Assembly: GCA_942490855.1 (NCBI GenBank)
Contig: CALNYS010000002.1
Span: 124,001 to 188,000, forward strand
Source: CALNYS01 sp942490855
GTDB lineage: Bacteria > Planctomycetota > Phycisphaerae > Phycisphaerales > UBA1924
Direction of reading: 5' to 3'
Length of the DNA stretch: 64,000 nt
In this document: positions 44,482-53,585 of the stretch, piece after piece
Numbering within the stretch: the first letter of the stretch is position 1
Layout of the letters: every line of letters starts with the position of its first letter
Program-made: the position numbers and the translations under genes
The notes under the pieces: model-generated
Told to the model about the DNA's origin: nothing
Seen by the model: only the letters and a program-made list of their open reading frames with translations
Databases searched by the model: none

Positions 44482-45357
44482 ATGCTCACGCAGGAGCTGA
44501 TGCGACAGGTCCGCTTGCTGGAACTGCGCACGAAACGATCGGTGACAGAGACCTTTTCGGGCGAGTACCGCTCCGCGTTCCGCGGGCGCGGCATGGAGTT
44601 CGACGAGGTCCGCGAGTACCAGCCGGGCGACGACGTGCGCTCGATCGACTGGAACGTCACCGCCCGCGCCGGGAAGCCGTATATCAAGCGCTTCGTCGAA
44701 GAACGCGAGCTGACGGTGATGCTCGCGGTGGATCTCTCGGGCTCGGGCACGTTCGGCTCGATCGAACGCACGAAGAACGCGCTGGCGGCCGAGCTGTGCT
44801 GCGTGCTGGCGTTCGCGGCGACGGGCGCGTCGGACAAGGTGGGCGCGATGATCTTCACCGACGAGGTCGAGCTCTTCATCCCCCCCGCCAAGGGTCGGCG
44901 CCACGCGCTGCGCATCGTGCGCGACGTGCTGGCGCACGAACCGAAGAGCCGCGGCACGAACATCGCCGGCGCGTGCGAACACCTGGCCCACGCGCTCAAG
45001 AAGCGCGCCGTGGTGTTCCTCGTGTCGGACTTCCTCGACGACGGCTACGACAACGCGGCGTCCCTCTTACGCCGCAAGCACGACGTGGTCGCGATCCGCA
45101 CCGAGGACCCGCTGGAGCTGGACCTGCCGCCCGTCGGGCTCGTGGAGTTCGAGGACGCGGAGACGGGGCGGATCGTGACGGTGGACACGCTGTCGAAGCG
45201 GTCGCGCGCGCGGTACGCGGAGGCGGCGCAGGAACGGCGCACGGGCGCTGAGAAGCGGCTGCGCCGGCTGGGCCTCGATCAGGCGCTCGTGCGCACGGGG
45301 GAGCCGTACATCCATGAGCTGGTGGAGCTGTTCCGTAGACGGGAGCAGCGGCGATGA
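44482..45357 (+). CDS. DUF58 protein
   Basis: A 291-residue cytoplasmic DUF58 protein. The family motif FRGRGMEFDEVREYQPGDDVRSIDWN is complete, and residues about 80-250 form a VWA-like fold with the metal-site type strand MLAVDLSGSGTFG (DxSxS). The next segment VFLVSDFLDDGYDN belongs to the same fold. It works with the MoxR ATPase encoded 15 bases upstream. It overlaps the next gene by four bases (ATGA). Confidence 0.94.
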   Translation: MLTQELMRQVRLLELRTKRSVTETFSGEYRSAFRGRGMEFDEVREYQPGDDVRSIDWNVTARAGKPYIKRFVEERELTVMLAVDLSGSGTFGSIERTKNALAAELCCVLAFAATGASDKVGAMIFTDEVELFIPPAKGRRHALRIVRDVLAHEPKSRGTNIAGACEHLAHALKKRAVVFLVSDFLDDGYDNAASLLRRKHDVVAIRTEDPLELDLPPVGLVEFEDAETGRIVTVDTLSKRSRARYAEAAQERRTGAEKRLRRLGLDQALVRTGEPYIHELVELFRRREQRR

Positions 45358-46346
45358 GAACGCACCTCGCTGTCCTCATCCTGACGCTGGGCGCGCTCGT
45401 CTCGACGGCGTTCGGCGTGCGCGTGGACCAAACTGGCACGGCTGGGGTTCCTGAGATCGGCATCGAACTGATCGACGCCAGCGTGCTCGGCGCCCCGGTG
45501 ACCGTCACGGAACCCGCGCGGGTGCGGTTCGTTGTGCGCGTGCTCCACCACAGCGTGTCCGTGCAGGAACCCGAGTGGGCGGGCAGCCTGCCGGACGAGC
45601 TGCAGCTCGAGGATCAGTCCGCGCGGCTGGTCGATGGGCCACCGGGTTCGCCCACGGGTCGCGTGATGTCGTACACGCTCACGCTCAACGCGCTGGCGCC
45701 GGGGTCGTACACGATCGCGCCGGTGGAGTTCAGAGCGCTCTCGAGCGCGGACCCCGAGTGGTCGGGTTCCGTGTCTTCTGAAGCGCTGACCGTCACCGTC
45801 GAGTCCATCCTCACCGCGAGCGACTCGGACCTCGCCGACATCAAAGACCCCTTCGACCCCCCGCCGGATTACCTGAAGTTCGGGTTGCTCGTCGCGGGAG
45901 GGGTGCTCGTCGCGGTGCTCCTCGCGGCGGGGATCGCGGCGGTCGCCCGGCGTCGTCCGGTAGAAGCGATCGAACCGCCGGCGCCCGCGCACGTGACGGC
46001 GCTCGCGGAGATCGACGCGCTGCTGGCGTCGGACCTCATCGCATCACGGCGCTGGAAGGCGTACTTCGGCGAGCTCTCGGGGGTGCTGCGCCGGTACATC
46101 GAAAAGCGCTTTGACCTGCACGCACCGACACAAACGACGGAAGAGTTTCTGCGCGATCACCGCACGCGGAACATGTTCGAGCCCCAGCACGACGCGCTGG
46201 TGCGCGGCTTCCTTGGGCAGGCGGACATGATCAAGTTCGCCGAGGGGTCGATGGACGCGGGCGGGGCGCGCGAGGCCGCCGATCGTGTGCGCACGTTCGT
46301 GGAAGAAACGGGCGTGCATATCGCGCACGAGGAGGCGTCGCCGTGA
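45354..46346 (+). CDS. Membrane protein of the Bat operon (DUF4381-like)
   Basis: A 330-residue protein with a signal peptide (about 1-20), a periplasmic Ig-like beta domain (about 30-155), one membrane helix (about 172-200: LKFGLLVAGGVLVAVLLAAGIAAVARR) and a cytoplasmic helical part containing WKAYFGELSGVLRRYIEKRFDLHAPTQTTEEFL. That helical piece resembles the DUF4381/BatD C-terminal region common in these operons. It starts by ATGA overlap with the DUF58 gene and ends by GTGA overlap with the first VWA gene. Function unknown; a membrane adaptor is likely. Confidence 0.82.
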   Translation: MRTHLAVLILTLGALVSTAFGVRVDQTGTAGVPEIGIELIDASVLGAPVTVTEPARVRFVVRVLHHSVSVQEPEWAGSLPDELQLEDQSARLVDGPPGSPTGRVMSYTLTLNALAPGSYTIAPVEFRALSSADPEWSGSVSSEALTVTVESILTASDSDLADIKDPFDPPPDYLKFGLLVAGGVLVAVLLAAGIAAVARRRPVEAIEPPAPAHVTALAEIDALLASDLIASRRWKAYFGELSGVLRRYIEKRFDLHAPTQTTEEFLRDHRTRNMFEPQHDALVRGFLGQADMIKFAEGSMDAGGAREAADRVRTFVEETGVHIAHEEASP

Positions 46347-47401
46347 GGTTCGCGCACCCGTGGATGCTGCTGCTCGTGCTCGTGCCGATCGCCCTGGCGT
46401 TCTGGCGGGCGCGCCGCGCTCGCCCGGCGGCGCGGATCTCGTCAGCGGATCTCCCGCTCTCGGCGGGCACGACCTGGCGCACGCGCCTGAGCGGCGTGCC
46501 TGGCGGCGTTCGTCTGCTCGCGCTCGTGCTGCTCGCGGTGGCGCTGGCGCGCCCGCAGGCGGGCTTTGGCGTGGTGCGCACGAGCGCCGACGGCGTGGCG
46601 ATCATGATGGTGATGGACCGCTCGAGCTCGATGAACGGCGCGATCGGCGACGGGCGGCGCTCGACCACCCGCTTCAAGGCGGCGCAGGAAGCGTTCCGCT
46701 CGTTCGTGCTGGGCGACGGGAAGTCGCTCGGCGGGCGTGAGCACGACCTCATCGGGCTGATGGCGTTCGCGCGGTACTCGGAGACGATCGCGCCGCTATC
46801 GCACGCGACGGACGCCGTCGCGGCGCTCGCCGAGACAATCGAGACAGCCGAGCAGCGGGCCGAGGACGGGACGGCGATCGGCGACGCGCTCGCGCTCGCG
46901 GCGGCGCGGCTGCACAACGCCGAGCAGGAGCTCATCGCCCAGCGCGAGGACAGCGACGACTCCCTCGACGACGACTTCCGGATCAAGAGCAAGGTCATCA
47001 TCCTGCTCACGGACGGCGAGAACAACGCCGGCGAGGCGGACCCGGTCGCCGCGGCGCGGTTGGCCGCCGAGTGGGGCATCAAGGTGTACGCGATCGGCCT
47101 GTCGGGGGATCAGTACAACGTCCTCCCGGGCGGGCAGCGCCGTTTGCTCTCGAACGCCGGCGCCGACGAACGCGTGCTGCGCGCCATCGCCGAGACGACG
47201 GGCGGGTTCTACCGCCCCGTCGAGGACGCCGGTGCTCTGCGCGCCGTGTACGAGGAGATCGACCGTTTGGAAACGACGGAGATCCGCACGCGCGAGTACA
47301 CCAACTACGACGAGAAGTTCACGCCCCTCGCCCTCGCGGCGCTCGGGCTGCTGGCGTTTGAAGGGCTGCTGCGCGTCGGCCCGCTGCGGAGGGCGCTGTG
47401 A
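46343..47401 (+). CDS. VWA-domain membrane protein BatA-like
   Basis: A 352-residue protein: two N-terminal membrane helices (about 5-20 and 55-75), a VWA domain, and a C-terminal helix (about 330-350). The MIDAS motif is DRSSSM, with VIILLTDGENNAG and a third acidic ligand region in the same domain. The first residues (FAHPWMLLLVLVPIAL) are typical of BatA. It starts at GTG in a GTGA overlap. The VWA domain probably binds a client under control of MoxR. Confidence 0.92.
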   Translation: MRFAHPWMLLLVLVPIALAFWRARRARPAARISSADLPLSAGTTWRTRLSGVPGGVRLLALVLLAVALARPQAGFGVVRTSADGVAIMMVMDRSSSMNGAIGDGRRSTTRFKAAQEAFRSFVLGDGKSLGGREHDLIGLMAFARYSETIAPLSHATDAVAALAETIETAEQRAEDGTAIGDALALAAARLHNAEQELIAQREDSDDSLDDDFRIKSKVIILLTDGENNAGEADPVAAARLAAEWGIKVYAIGLSGDQYNVLPGGQRRLLSNAGADERVLRAIAETTGGFYRPVEDAGALRAVYEEIDRLETTEIRTREYTNYDEKFTPLALAALGLLAFEGLLRVGPLRRAL

Positions 47402-48390
47402 CCTCATTCTTGAACGAAGCGTGGCTGTGGGCCCTCGCGGGCGTCCCGCTCGTGGCGCTGCTCGTCCTCTGGGCGGACGCCCGGCGTCGCCGGCGCGCCG
47501 CCCGCCTGATCGAACGCCCCCTCCACGCGGAGCAGTGCCGGGCGCTCGGCGGCGCCGCCCGCGCCCGTCGAGCCCTTCTGGTTCTCTTCGCGCTCGCGTT
47601 CCTCGTCGCGGCGCTCGCCCGCCCGCTCGGCGGCGCCGCGGAGCAAAGCTTCACCCGTTCGGGTCGCGACGTGGTGTTCGTCGTCGATGTCTCTCGCTCG
47701 ATGCTCGCCGAGGACCTCGCGCCCACGCGCCTGGAGCGCGCGAAGCAGATCGTGCGCGACGGGCTGAGCGCGCTGCGGGGCGACCGCGTCGCGGTCGTGG
47801 CGTTCGCGGGAACGGCTGTGGTGAAGTGCCCCCTCACGAGCGACACCAACTTCGCGCGGCTCGTGGTTGACGAACTCTCCACCGAGAGCGTCGCGCGCGG
47901 CGGCTCGCTCGTGGGCGACGCCCTCCGCAACGCCATCACCTCGCTCTTCCCCGAAGAAGACGACGGGCGCATCCGGGACGTGGTGCTCATCAGCGACGGC
48001 GAAGACCACGGCAGCTTCCCGATCGAAGCCGCCGGCGCTCTCGGCGATCGTCGCGCACGACTGATCGCCGTGGGCCTCGGACGCACGGGCGGCGCGCCGG
48101 TGCCCGCGCGGAACGGACGCCAGCTCACGTACAACGGCGAGCCGGTCGTCTCCAAGCAGGACAGCGCCACGCTCGAACGGATGGCCCGTTCGACCACAGG
48201 CGGCGTCTACCTGCCAGTCGGCGACGGGTACATCGAGTTCGACAAGGTGTACCGCGGGCTTTCTGAAACAACGACGGCCGCGGGCGAAGACGACAGCACG
48301 ACGGTGCGCCGCGCGGAGCTGTTCCAGTGGCCGCTCGCGCTCGCGTTCGCGCTCCTCGTGCTCGAAAGGACACTCCGTGAACGGCGCTAG
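47398..48390 (+). CDS. VWA-domain membrane protein BatB-like
   Basis: A 330-residue second VWA protein. Layout as BatA: membrane helices near 8-28 and 55-75, VWA domain with MIDAS DVSRSML and downstream LISDGEDH, and a C-terminal membrane helix (about 307-325). Part of the domain has the FAGTAVVKCPLTSD strand, typical of BatB. It starts at GTG (GTGA overlap) and is overlapped by the TPR gene. With BatA it forms a likely membrane heterodimer. Confidence 0.92.
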   Translation: MTSFLNEAWLWALAGVPLVALLVLWADARRRRRAARLIERPLHAEQCRALGGAARARRALLVLFALAFLVAALARPLGGAAEQSFTRSGRDVVFVVDVSRSMLAEDLAPTRLERAKQIVRDGLSALRGDRVAVVAFAGTAVVKCPLTSDTNFARLVVDELSTESVARGGSLVGDALRNAITSLFPEEDDGRIRDVVLISDGEDHGSFPIEAAGALGDRRARLIAVGLGRTGGAPVPARNGRQLTYNGEPVVSKQDSATLERMARSTTGGVYLPVGDGYIEFDKVYRGLSETTTAAGEDDSTTVRRAELFQWPLALAFALLVLERTLRERR

Positions 48391-49612
48391 GTTCATCCTG
48401 ATCGCGGCGCTCGCCTCGCCCGCGCTCGCCGCCCCTGGCGACGACGCGGTGCGGGCGGGCAACGAGCTCTACCGCTCCGGCGCGTACGAGGACGCGCTCG
48501 CCCAGTACGAGCGCGTGGACAACGCCGATGCGCTCACGCTCTTTAACCGTGCCTGCGCCCTGCAACGCCTGGGACGTTCCCAGGAAGCGCAGGAGCTGCT
48601 CCAAACCGTGGACGCGATGACGCGGCGCGACGACCTCGCCGCCAGCGCCCGCTACAACCTCGGCGGGGCGTCGGTCGCCCAAGCCCGCACGCTCGCCGCG
48701 GAGGGGCAGGCCGCCGAAGCGCTCGACGCGTACAAGCGGGCGGCCCGGCTCTACCGCGACGCGTACGCGATCGACCCCAGCGACCGCGACGCCGCGAGGA
48801 ACGTCGAGGTCGCCGGGCGCGAGGCGAAGGCCCTCCTCGATCAGATCCGCGCTCAGCAACAGGCGATGCAAGAGATGGCCGAACAGCTCCAGGACCTCCA
48901 GGAGCAGCAGGAGCAGGAATCACAGGAGAACCAGTCCTCGCCGTCGCAAGAGCCCGGCGAAGGCGACGAGAACGAACAGCAACAGCAACAGGACGCCGCG
49001 CAGCGTCAAGAGTCCATCTCGCAGCAGACCCAGCAGGCGCGCGATCAACTCCGCGACATGCAGCAGCAGATGCAGCAGAGCCAGCAGGGGTCAACGGCGG
49101 CGGCGGCGCAGCAGGACCCACTTGAGCGCGCCGCCCAGTGCGTCGAGGACGCGATGCAGGACCAGCAGCGCGCCAAGGACCAGCTCGAGCGCGGCGATCA
49201 GGAATCGGCCGCCGAGAGCCAGCGCGCGGCGGCCGAGGACCTCCAGCAGGCGCTCCGCGAGATGAGCGAAGAGCGATCCCCCGGTGACGAATCCTCCCGC
49301 GACCGTGACGAGAACGACTCCGAGTCTGAGTCCGCCGAGACGGATCAGGACGCCCAGAGCGAGAACGAACAGCAGAGCGAGCAGGAACAGCCCGAGGACA
49401 GCAGCTCCGACGAACAGCAGCAAGGGCAGGGACAGTCCCAGCAATCGTCGCCATCGGACGGCGGCTCCGGCGAAGCGGGCGACGAGCCGACGGACCCGCT
49501 CGACGCGATCGCGGAAGAGCTGCTGGAGAAAGAGAAAGACGACCGTGAACGGCTGCAGCGCATCCGTGCGCAGCGCCGCGCCGCGAACGCCCCCGTAGAG
49601 AAGGATTGGTGA
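48377..49612 (+). CDS. BatC-like TPR protein with Gln/Glu-rich disordered tail
   Basis: A 411-residue exported protein. A signal peptide (about 1-18) leads to TPR repeats (about 20-150: AVRAGNELYRSGAYEDALAQ, DAYKRAARLYRDAYAIDP). From about residue 160 it becomes low-complexity, with long stretches of Q, E, S and D, including EQQQQQ and QQMQQSQQG, ending in a positively charged tail VEKDW. It overlaps batB by 14 bases. The tail length is unusual even for BatC. The TPR part is likely to hold a partner of the VWA proteins. Confidence 0.88.
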   Translation: MNGARFILIAALASPALAAPGDDAVRAGNELYRSGAYEDALAQYERVDNADALTLFNRACALQRLGRSQEAQELLQTVDAMTRRDDLAASARYNLGGASVAQARTLAAEGQAAEALDAYKRAARLYRDAYAIDPSDRDAARNVEVAGREAKALLDQIRAQQQAMQEMAEQLQDLQEQQEQESQENQSSPSQEPGEGDENEQQQQQDAAQRQESISQQTQQARDQLRDMQQQMQQSQQGSTAAAAQQDPLERAAQCVEDAMQDQQRAKDQLERGDQESAAESQRAAAEDLQQALREMSEERSPGDESSRDRDENDSESESAETDQDAQSENEQQSEQEQPEDSSSDEQQQGQGQSQQSSPSDGGSGEAGDEPTDPLDAIAEELLEKEKDDRERLQRIRAQRRAANAPVEKDW

Positions 49613-51390
49613 TGCGCAACATCCTCCGATTGATCACGTGCGTGTGTCTTCTCTCGCTCGCCGCGCCCCACGCGCTGGCGGCGCGGGTGATCCTCGAACC
49701 CGAAGAGCCCGCCGCTTACGTGGGACAGACGATCACGCTCCAGTACCGGCTCGTCGGCGCCGTGCAGCCCGCGCCCGCGCCGGAACTCAAGATCGACGGG
49801 TGCGTGGTGCAGTACGCGGGCATCGGGCGCACGTCCTTCGTCGAGCTCGACCGGGGCGTGCAGCGCGCGCAGCAGTCCTTCGTCTACACCTACTACGTCC
49901 GCCCGACGAAACCCGGGCGCTTCACGATCCCGCCGCTGGCCTTCAAGGAACCGGGCGAGAACACCGAGTTCTCCGAGGCCAGCGCGATCGTCTCGGCCGA
50001 GGCGCCGAGATCCCCCGAGTTCCGCCTGGACGTGAACGCCCAGCAGGACGAGGTGTACGTCGGCCAGCCGGTGCTGGTCACGTGGGAGTGGAGCGCGGCG
50101 CGCCCGATCGAGAAGCTCGAGCTGGAGTGGAGCGCGCCGCGGGACGCGCACGTCCAGCCCACGTACGCCAGCGATCCCCAGCACGCGCCCCGCGGCGCGA
50201 CGGTCCTCCAGATGCTCGGCGTGGAAGCCGCGCTGGACGGCAAGAAGCGCGAGATCGACGGACGCGCGTGGAGCGTGTACTCCGCGCAGTTCATCATTGT
50301 CCCCCAGCGGGCCGGCGAGCTCGTCATCCCCGCGGCCCACGTGCTCATCGAAGCGGACACCGGGCGCCGGAGGCGTGGGTCGAGCGTCTTCGGTCTTGAG
50401 AAGATCACGGAGCGGTTCTCCGACGAGAGCCCACCCATCCGCCTGCGTGTGCGTGAGCTCCCCCGCGACGGGCGCCCCGCCGACTTCAGCGGGCTGATCG
50501 GGCAGTACCGCATCGACGCGTCGGCCTCGCCCACGAGCGTGCGCGTCGGCGACCCGATCGAGCTGTCGCTCGTCGTATACGGGCCTGAGGCCGCGATTAC
50601 AGAACCCGAGCTGAACCTCACGGGCGCCCCCGGTTTCGAAGGCGTCTTCCGCGTGGACGACGAGGGCGCCGAGACCGCCACCTCGCGCGGACGCACGTAC
50701 ATCAAGCAGACCGTTCGCGCCCAGCGCGACGATGTTTCGGTCATCCCCCCCGTCGAGCTGACCTACTTCGATCCCGAGCTGGGACGCTACGCGACGGCGC
50801 GCTCGGCGCCGATCCCGCTGGAGGTCTCGCCGACGCGCGTCGTCACCCTCGCCGACGCGCAGGGCGGGCGGGACGAGGACGTCGCCGGCGCGGCCCTCGA
50901 GTCCCGCGCCGGCGGGCTGCGGGCCAACGTCACCGACGCCTCGGCGCTCATCCCCGAACGCTTCGACACGCTCGCGGCACTCCGCACGCCGCTGGGCGCC
51001 GCGGCCGTGATCGTCCCCCCCGGGCTGTTCGCGATCGCCGGCGCCGTCGCGCTGGCGCGCTCCCGCCGCGCAAGCACCGCCGACCTCCGCGTCTCCCGCC
51101 GGGCGCTCCCGTCGGCCCTCGGAGCGCTCAAGGACGCGCGCACGACCGACGACGTCGCGGGCGCCATCCGCGGGTACCTCGCGACGCGACTCCCCGAGCT
51201 GGGCGCCGCCGTCACCCCGCGCGACGTCACCCGTCTCCTCGGCGAGCAGAGCGACCCCGCGGCGGAACTGGCCGACGTCCTCGGCGCGTGCGACGCGGCA
51301 CGCTTCGGGGGGAGCGGCGCGGACATCCCCGATCTCTCCAGGCGAGCCGCCGCCGCCCTGCGCACGCTCGAGAACGGGGGTGTCGCGTGA
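49612..51390 (+). CDS. BatD-like protein
   Basis: A 592-residue exported protein of the BatD/oxygen-tolerance family. The ATG at 49612 overlaps the previous stop (TGATG) and gives the signal peptide MRNILRLITCVCLLSLAAPHALA. The periplasmic part (about 24-460) consists of Ig-like beta domains: PAAYVGQTITLQYRL, FTIPPLAFKEPGE and IDASASPTSVRVGDPIELSL. A membrane segment (about 460-485) leads to a cytoplasmic domain with TDDVAGAIRGYLATRLPELGAA, a DUF4381-type piece. It is typical in size for BatD (about 580). Confidence 0.9.
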   Translation: MRNILRLITCVCLLSLAAPHALAARVILEPEEPAAYVGQTITLQYRLVGAVQPAPAPELKIDGCVVQYAGIGRTSFVELDRGVQRAQQSFVYTYYVRPTKPGRFTIPPLAFKEPGENTEFSEASAIVSAEAPRSPEFRLDVNAQQDEVYVGQPVLVTWEWSAARPIEKLELEWSAPRDAHVQPTYASDPQHAPRGATVLQMLGVEAALDGKKREIDGRAWSVYSAQFIIVPQRAGELVIPAAHVLIEADTGRRRRGSSVFGLEKITERFSDESPPIRLRVRELPRDGRPADFSGLIGQYRIDASASPTSVRVGDPIELSLVVYGPEAAITEPELNLTGAPGFEGVFRVDDEGAETATSRGRTYIKQTVRAQRDDVSVIPPVELTYFDPELGRYATARSAPIPLEVSPTRVVTLADAQGGRDEDVAGAALESRAGGLRANVTDASALIPERFDTLAALRTPLGAAAVIVPPGLFAIAGAVALARSRRASTADLRVSRRALPSALGALKDARTTDDVAGAIRGYLATRLPELGAAVTPRDVTRLLGEQSDPAAELADVLGACDAARFGGSGADIPDLSRRAAAALRTLENGGVA

Positions 51391-52184
51391 AGCGTCTCAT
51401 CACGCTCCTCCTGCTCCTCGCGTGCTCGCCGGTCCTCGCCGACGAGGCCACCGATGATTTCGCCCGCGCCAACGGGATCTTCGAGGCGTCGGTCTCCCTG
51501 CTCGGAAAGGACGACCGCAGCGCCGCCGAGGGGCTGCGCCAGAGCGCGGCGATGTTCGAGGCCCTCGCGCGCGAGCACGCCGTCGAAAGCTCCGACGTCT
51601 ACACCAACGCGGCGAACGCCCGCCTGCTCGCCGGGGACACCGGGCGCGCGATCGCCCTGTACCACCGCGCGCTGCGCCTCGACCCCGGCGACGCCAACGC
51701 GCTGGCGAACATCGAAGTCGCGCGCACCCGCGCCCGGGCGGACGTCTCGATCAAACACTCCGGCGGCGTCCTCGAAACGCTGACGGGGTGGAGACGCGCC
51801 GCGAGCCCGCGCACGCGCGCGGTCATCGCTCTCTCGGCGTGGGGCGCGCTGTGGCTCTGGGCCGCGCTGCGCGCCTGCGGGGCGCCCGTGGGGCGATGGG
51901 GCTACACCGCACTCCCGTGCGCGCTGGTTGTGCTGGTGTCGGGCCTCACGCTCGTGGCGGACTCGGCCGCGGCCGGCGCACCCGTCGGCGTCGTTGTCGC
52001 GGGCGAAACGGTCGGACGCACCGGGCCCGACGCGGCCGTCTACGACCCGAGCTTCACCAAAGCGCTCCCGGAGGGCGTTGAGTTCCTTGTTCTCGACCGG
52101 CGCGCCGGGTGGGTGCTGGGGCGCCTGGGCGACGGGCGCGAGACGTGGATCGAACAGCGCGACGTCGAACTCGTCGGCGTCTAG
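51387..52184 (+). CDS. BatE-like TPR/SH3 membrane protein
   Basis: A 265-residue exported protein, last in the Bat operon. GTG 51387 gives a GTGA overlap and the signal peptide MKRLITLLLLLACSPVLA. A TPR-like part (about 20-130) has AANARLLAGDTGRAIALYHRALRLDP. Two membrane helices (about 150-170, 178-205) precede a C-terminal SH3-like domain (about 210-265). Its TAG shares the bases CTAG with the stop of the convergent TetR gene. The layout matches BatE; function unknown. Confidence 0.85.
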   Translation: MKRLITLLLLLACSPVLADEATDDFARANGIFEASVSLLGKDDRSAAEGLRQSAAMFEALAREHAVESSDVYTNAANARLLAGDTGRAIALYHRALRLDPGDANALANIEVARTRARADVSIKHSGGVLETLTGWRRAASPRTRAVIALSAWGALWLWAALRACGAPVGRWGYTALPCALVVLVSGLTLVADSAAAGAPVGVVVAGETVGRTGPDAAVYDPSFTKALPEGVEFLVLDRRAGWVLGRLGDGRETWIEQRDVELVGV

Positions 52185-52732
52185 CCCGCCGCCGCGATCA
52201 GCGTTCGTGCGGCGCGCTTGGCCGTGTCCGTGCACGACGAGCACCCCTGCACCGCCGCGAGCTCGATCGAGCCCTCGACCAGCAGCATCAGCTCGTCCGT
52301 GAGCCTGTCGGGGTCCGCGGCGGGGGTCTCGCTCACGAGTCGTCGGACCAGATCGCGCGTGCGCTCCGCGTGGCGGCGCACGACCACGCGCACCGGGTGC
52401 TCGGGGTCCTTGAACTCCGCGACCGCGTTGAGCAGCAGGCACCCGCTGAACCCCTCCGAGCCGCACCACGAGCGCAGCGCGTCAAAGAGGGAGAGCACCC
52501 GCTCGACGCCGGCGCCCTCGAGGCTCGACTCCAGCCGGGCGATGTGCTCCACGCTCGCCCGCTCCAGAGCCGCCGCGACGAGCTCGTCCTTGCTCTTGAA
52601 GTACTTGTAGAGGGTCATCTTCGCGACGCCCGCCTCGGCCAGCAGCCGCTCGATCCCCGTACCCTGGAACCCCTCCTGTGCGAAGAGGCGCCCGGCGGCG
52701 GCGATCAGATCATCTCGGCGGTTCCGCGGCAT
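52181..52732 (-). CDS. TetR-family regulator
   Basis: A 183-residue TetR repressor. The N-terminal helix-turn-helix is clear: DDLIAAAGRLFAQEGFQGTGIERLLAEAGVAKMTLYKYFKSKDELV. The ligand domain has cysteines C90, C98, C164 and C167 (WCGSEGFSGCLL and QGCSSC). A cysteine followed by LLLN is usual in the NemR/AcrR-type group that sense electrophiles; a redox or electrophile response is therefore an inference. The ATG 52732 is used rather than the earlier start, as the family begins MPRNRR. It is divergent from the CMD gene with an operator-like palindrome between them. Confidence 0.88.
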   Translation of the reverse strand: MPRNRRDDLIAAAGRLFAQEGFQGTGIERLLAEAGVAKMTLYKYFKSKDELVAAALERASVEHIARLESSLEGAGVERVLSLFDALRSWCGSEGFSGCLLLNAVAEFKDPEHPVRVVVRRHAERTRDLVRRLVSETPAADPDRLTDELMLLVEGSIELAAVQGCSSCTDTAKRAARTLIAAAG

Positions 52733-52754
52733 GGTCACTCCGTCCAGATCGGCT

Positions 52755-52781
52755 AGACCGACCATTCTACTAAAGACCGAC
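52755..52781. promoter_or_regulatory. TetR half-site pair before its own gene
   Basis: AGACCGAC occurs twice (52755-52762, 52774-52781) with a 19-base spacing. Each copy matches the half-site AGACTGAC of the nearby palindrome in seven of eight bases, which suggests the same regulator binds all three, including its own promoter. Confidence 0.5.
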
Positions 52782-52853
52782 GCCCGCCCGAGTATTCCCC
52801 GCGTCTATCGCCGATCAAAGCCCAAATTACCTTTTTTCGGATGAATCGGAAAT

Positions 52854-52871
52854 AGACTGACCGGTCTGTCT
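52854..52871. promoter_or_regulatory. Probable TetR operator upstream of the CMD-nemA genes
   Basis: An 18-base inverted repeat AGACTGACCGGTCTGTCT with 9-base arms and one mismatch per arm lies 62 bases before the CMD start. It overlaps a possible -10 box (TAGACT, 52853-52858), so binding would block transcription. Confidence 0.65.
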
Positions 52872-52933
52872 GTTCACTCCAGCGAGGCCCCACCGCGGAG
52901 CCAGGACACGAACGACCCACAGGAGACAACGTC

Positions 52934-53485
52934 ATGCCCCGCATCACCCCGATCGATCCCGCCACCGCCAACCCCGCCGCCGCCCCCCTCCTCGAGGGCG
53001 TGAAGAAGGCCCTCGGCGTCACCCCCAACATGATGGCGACGCTCGCCCACTCGCCGGCCGCACTCGAGGCCTACCTCGGCTTCGGGCAGTCGCTGGGCAA
53101 GGGCACGCTGGGCGGGAAGCTCAGCGAGCAGATCGCCCTGACGGTCGCCGGCGCCAACGCCTGCGGCTACTGCGCCTCGGCTCACACCCTCCTCGGTTCC
53201 AAGCAGGGGCTGAGCGAAGACGAGGCGAAGCGCAACCTCGACGGCGCGTCGAGCGACCCGAAGACGCAGGCGGCTCTGGACTTCGCCCGCACGCTCGTCA
53301 TCAAGCGAGGCCTCGCGAGCGACGCGGACCTCTCCGCCGTCCGGGACGCGGGCTTCAGCGACGGCGAGATCACCGAGATCGTGGGCCACGTCGCGCTCAA
53401 CACCTTCACCAACTACTTCAACCACGTCGCCGACCCCGAGATCGATTTCCCGAAGGTCGCGGTCGGTGAACCCGTCTTCGCCTGA
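52934..53485 (+). CDS. AhpD/carboxymuconolactone-decarboxylase-family protein
   Basis: A 183-residue CMD/AhpD-like protein. The catalytic-type motif CGYCASAH gives C77, C80 and H84, the CxxCxxxH arrangement of AhpD alkylhydroperoxidases. The ITEIVGHVALNTFTNYFNH helix is also typical. It would reduce peroxides with a dithiol donor or serve as a thiol antioxidant. It starts with MPRITPIDP after AGGAGA. It is controlled by the TetR operator 62 bases upstream and followed by a terminator, then nemA, so the two genes are separately transcribed or read through. Confidence 0.9.
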   Translation: MPRITPIDPATANPAAAPLLEGVKKALGVTPNMMATLAHSPAALEAYLGFGQSLGKGTLGGKLSEQIALTVAGANACGYCASAHTLLGSKQGLSEDEAKRNLDGASSDPKTQAALDFARTLVIKRGLASDADLSAVRDAGFSDGEITEIVGHVALNTFTNYFNHVADPEIDFPKVAVGEPVFA

Positions 53486-53506
53486 CCCCAGCTGAAGATG
53501 CTCCTT

Positions 53507-53544
53507 GCCGCCCGTGGGATAACCGTCCCCGCGGGCGGCCTTTT
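53507..53544 (+). terminator. Intrinsic terminator after the CMD gene
   Basis: GCCGCCCG (53507-53514) pairs over eight bases with CGGGCGGC (53532-53539), followed by C and four T. It lies 22 bases after the CMD stop; read-through into nemA 41 bases later is possible. Confidence 0.8.
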
Positions 53545-53585
53545 CCGTGCATAGACTCGACGCACCCTCCCAGGAGAGAACACCG

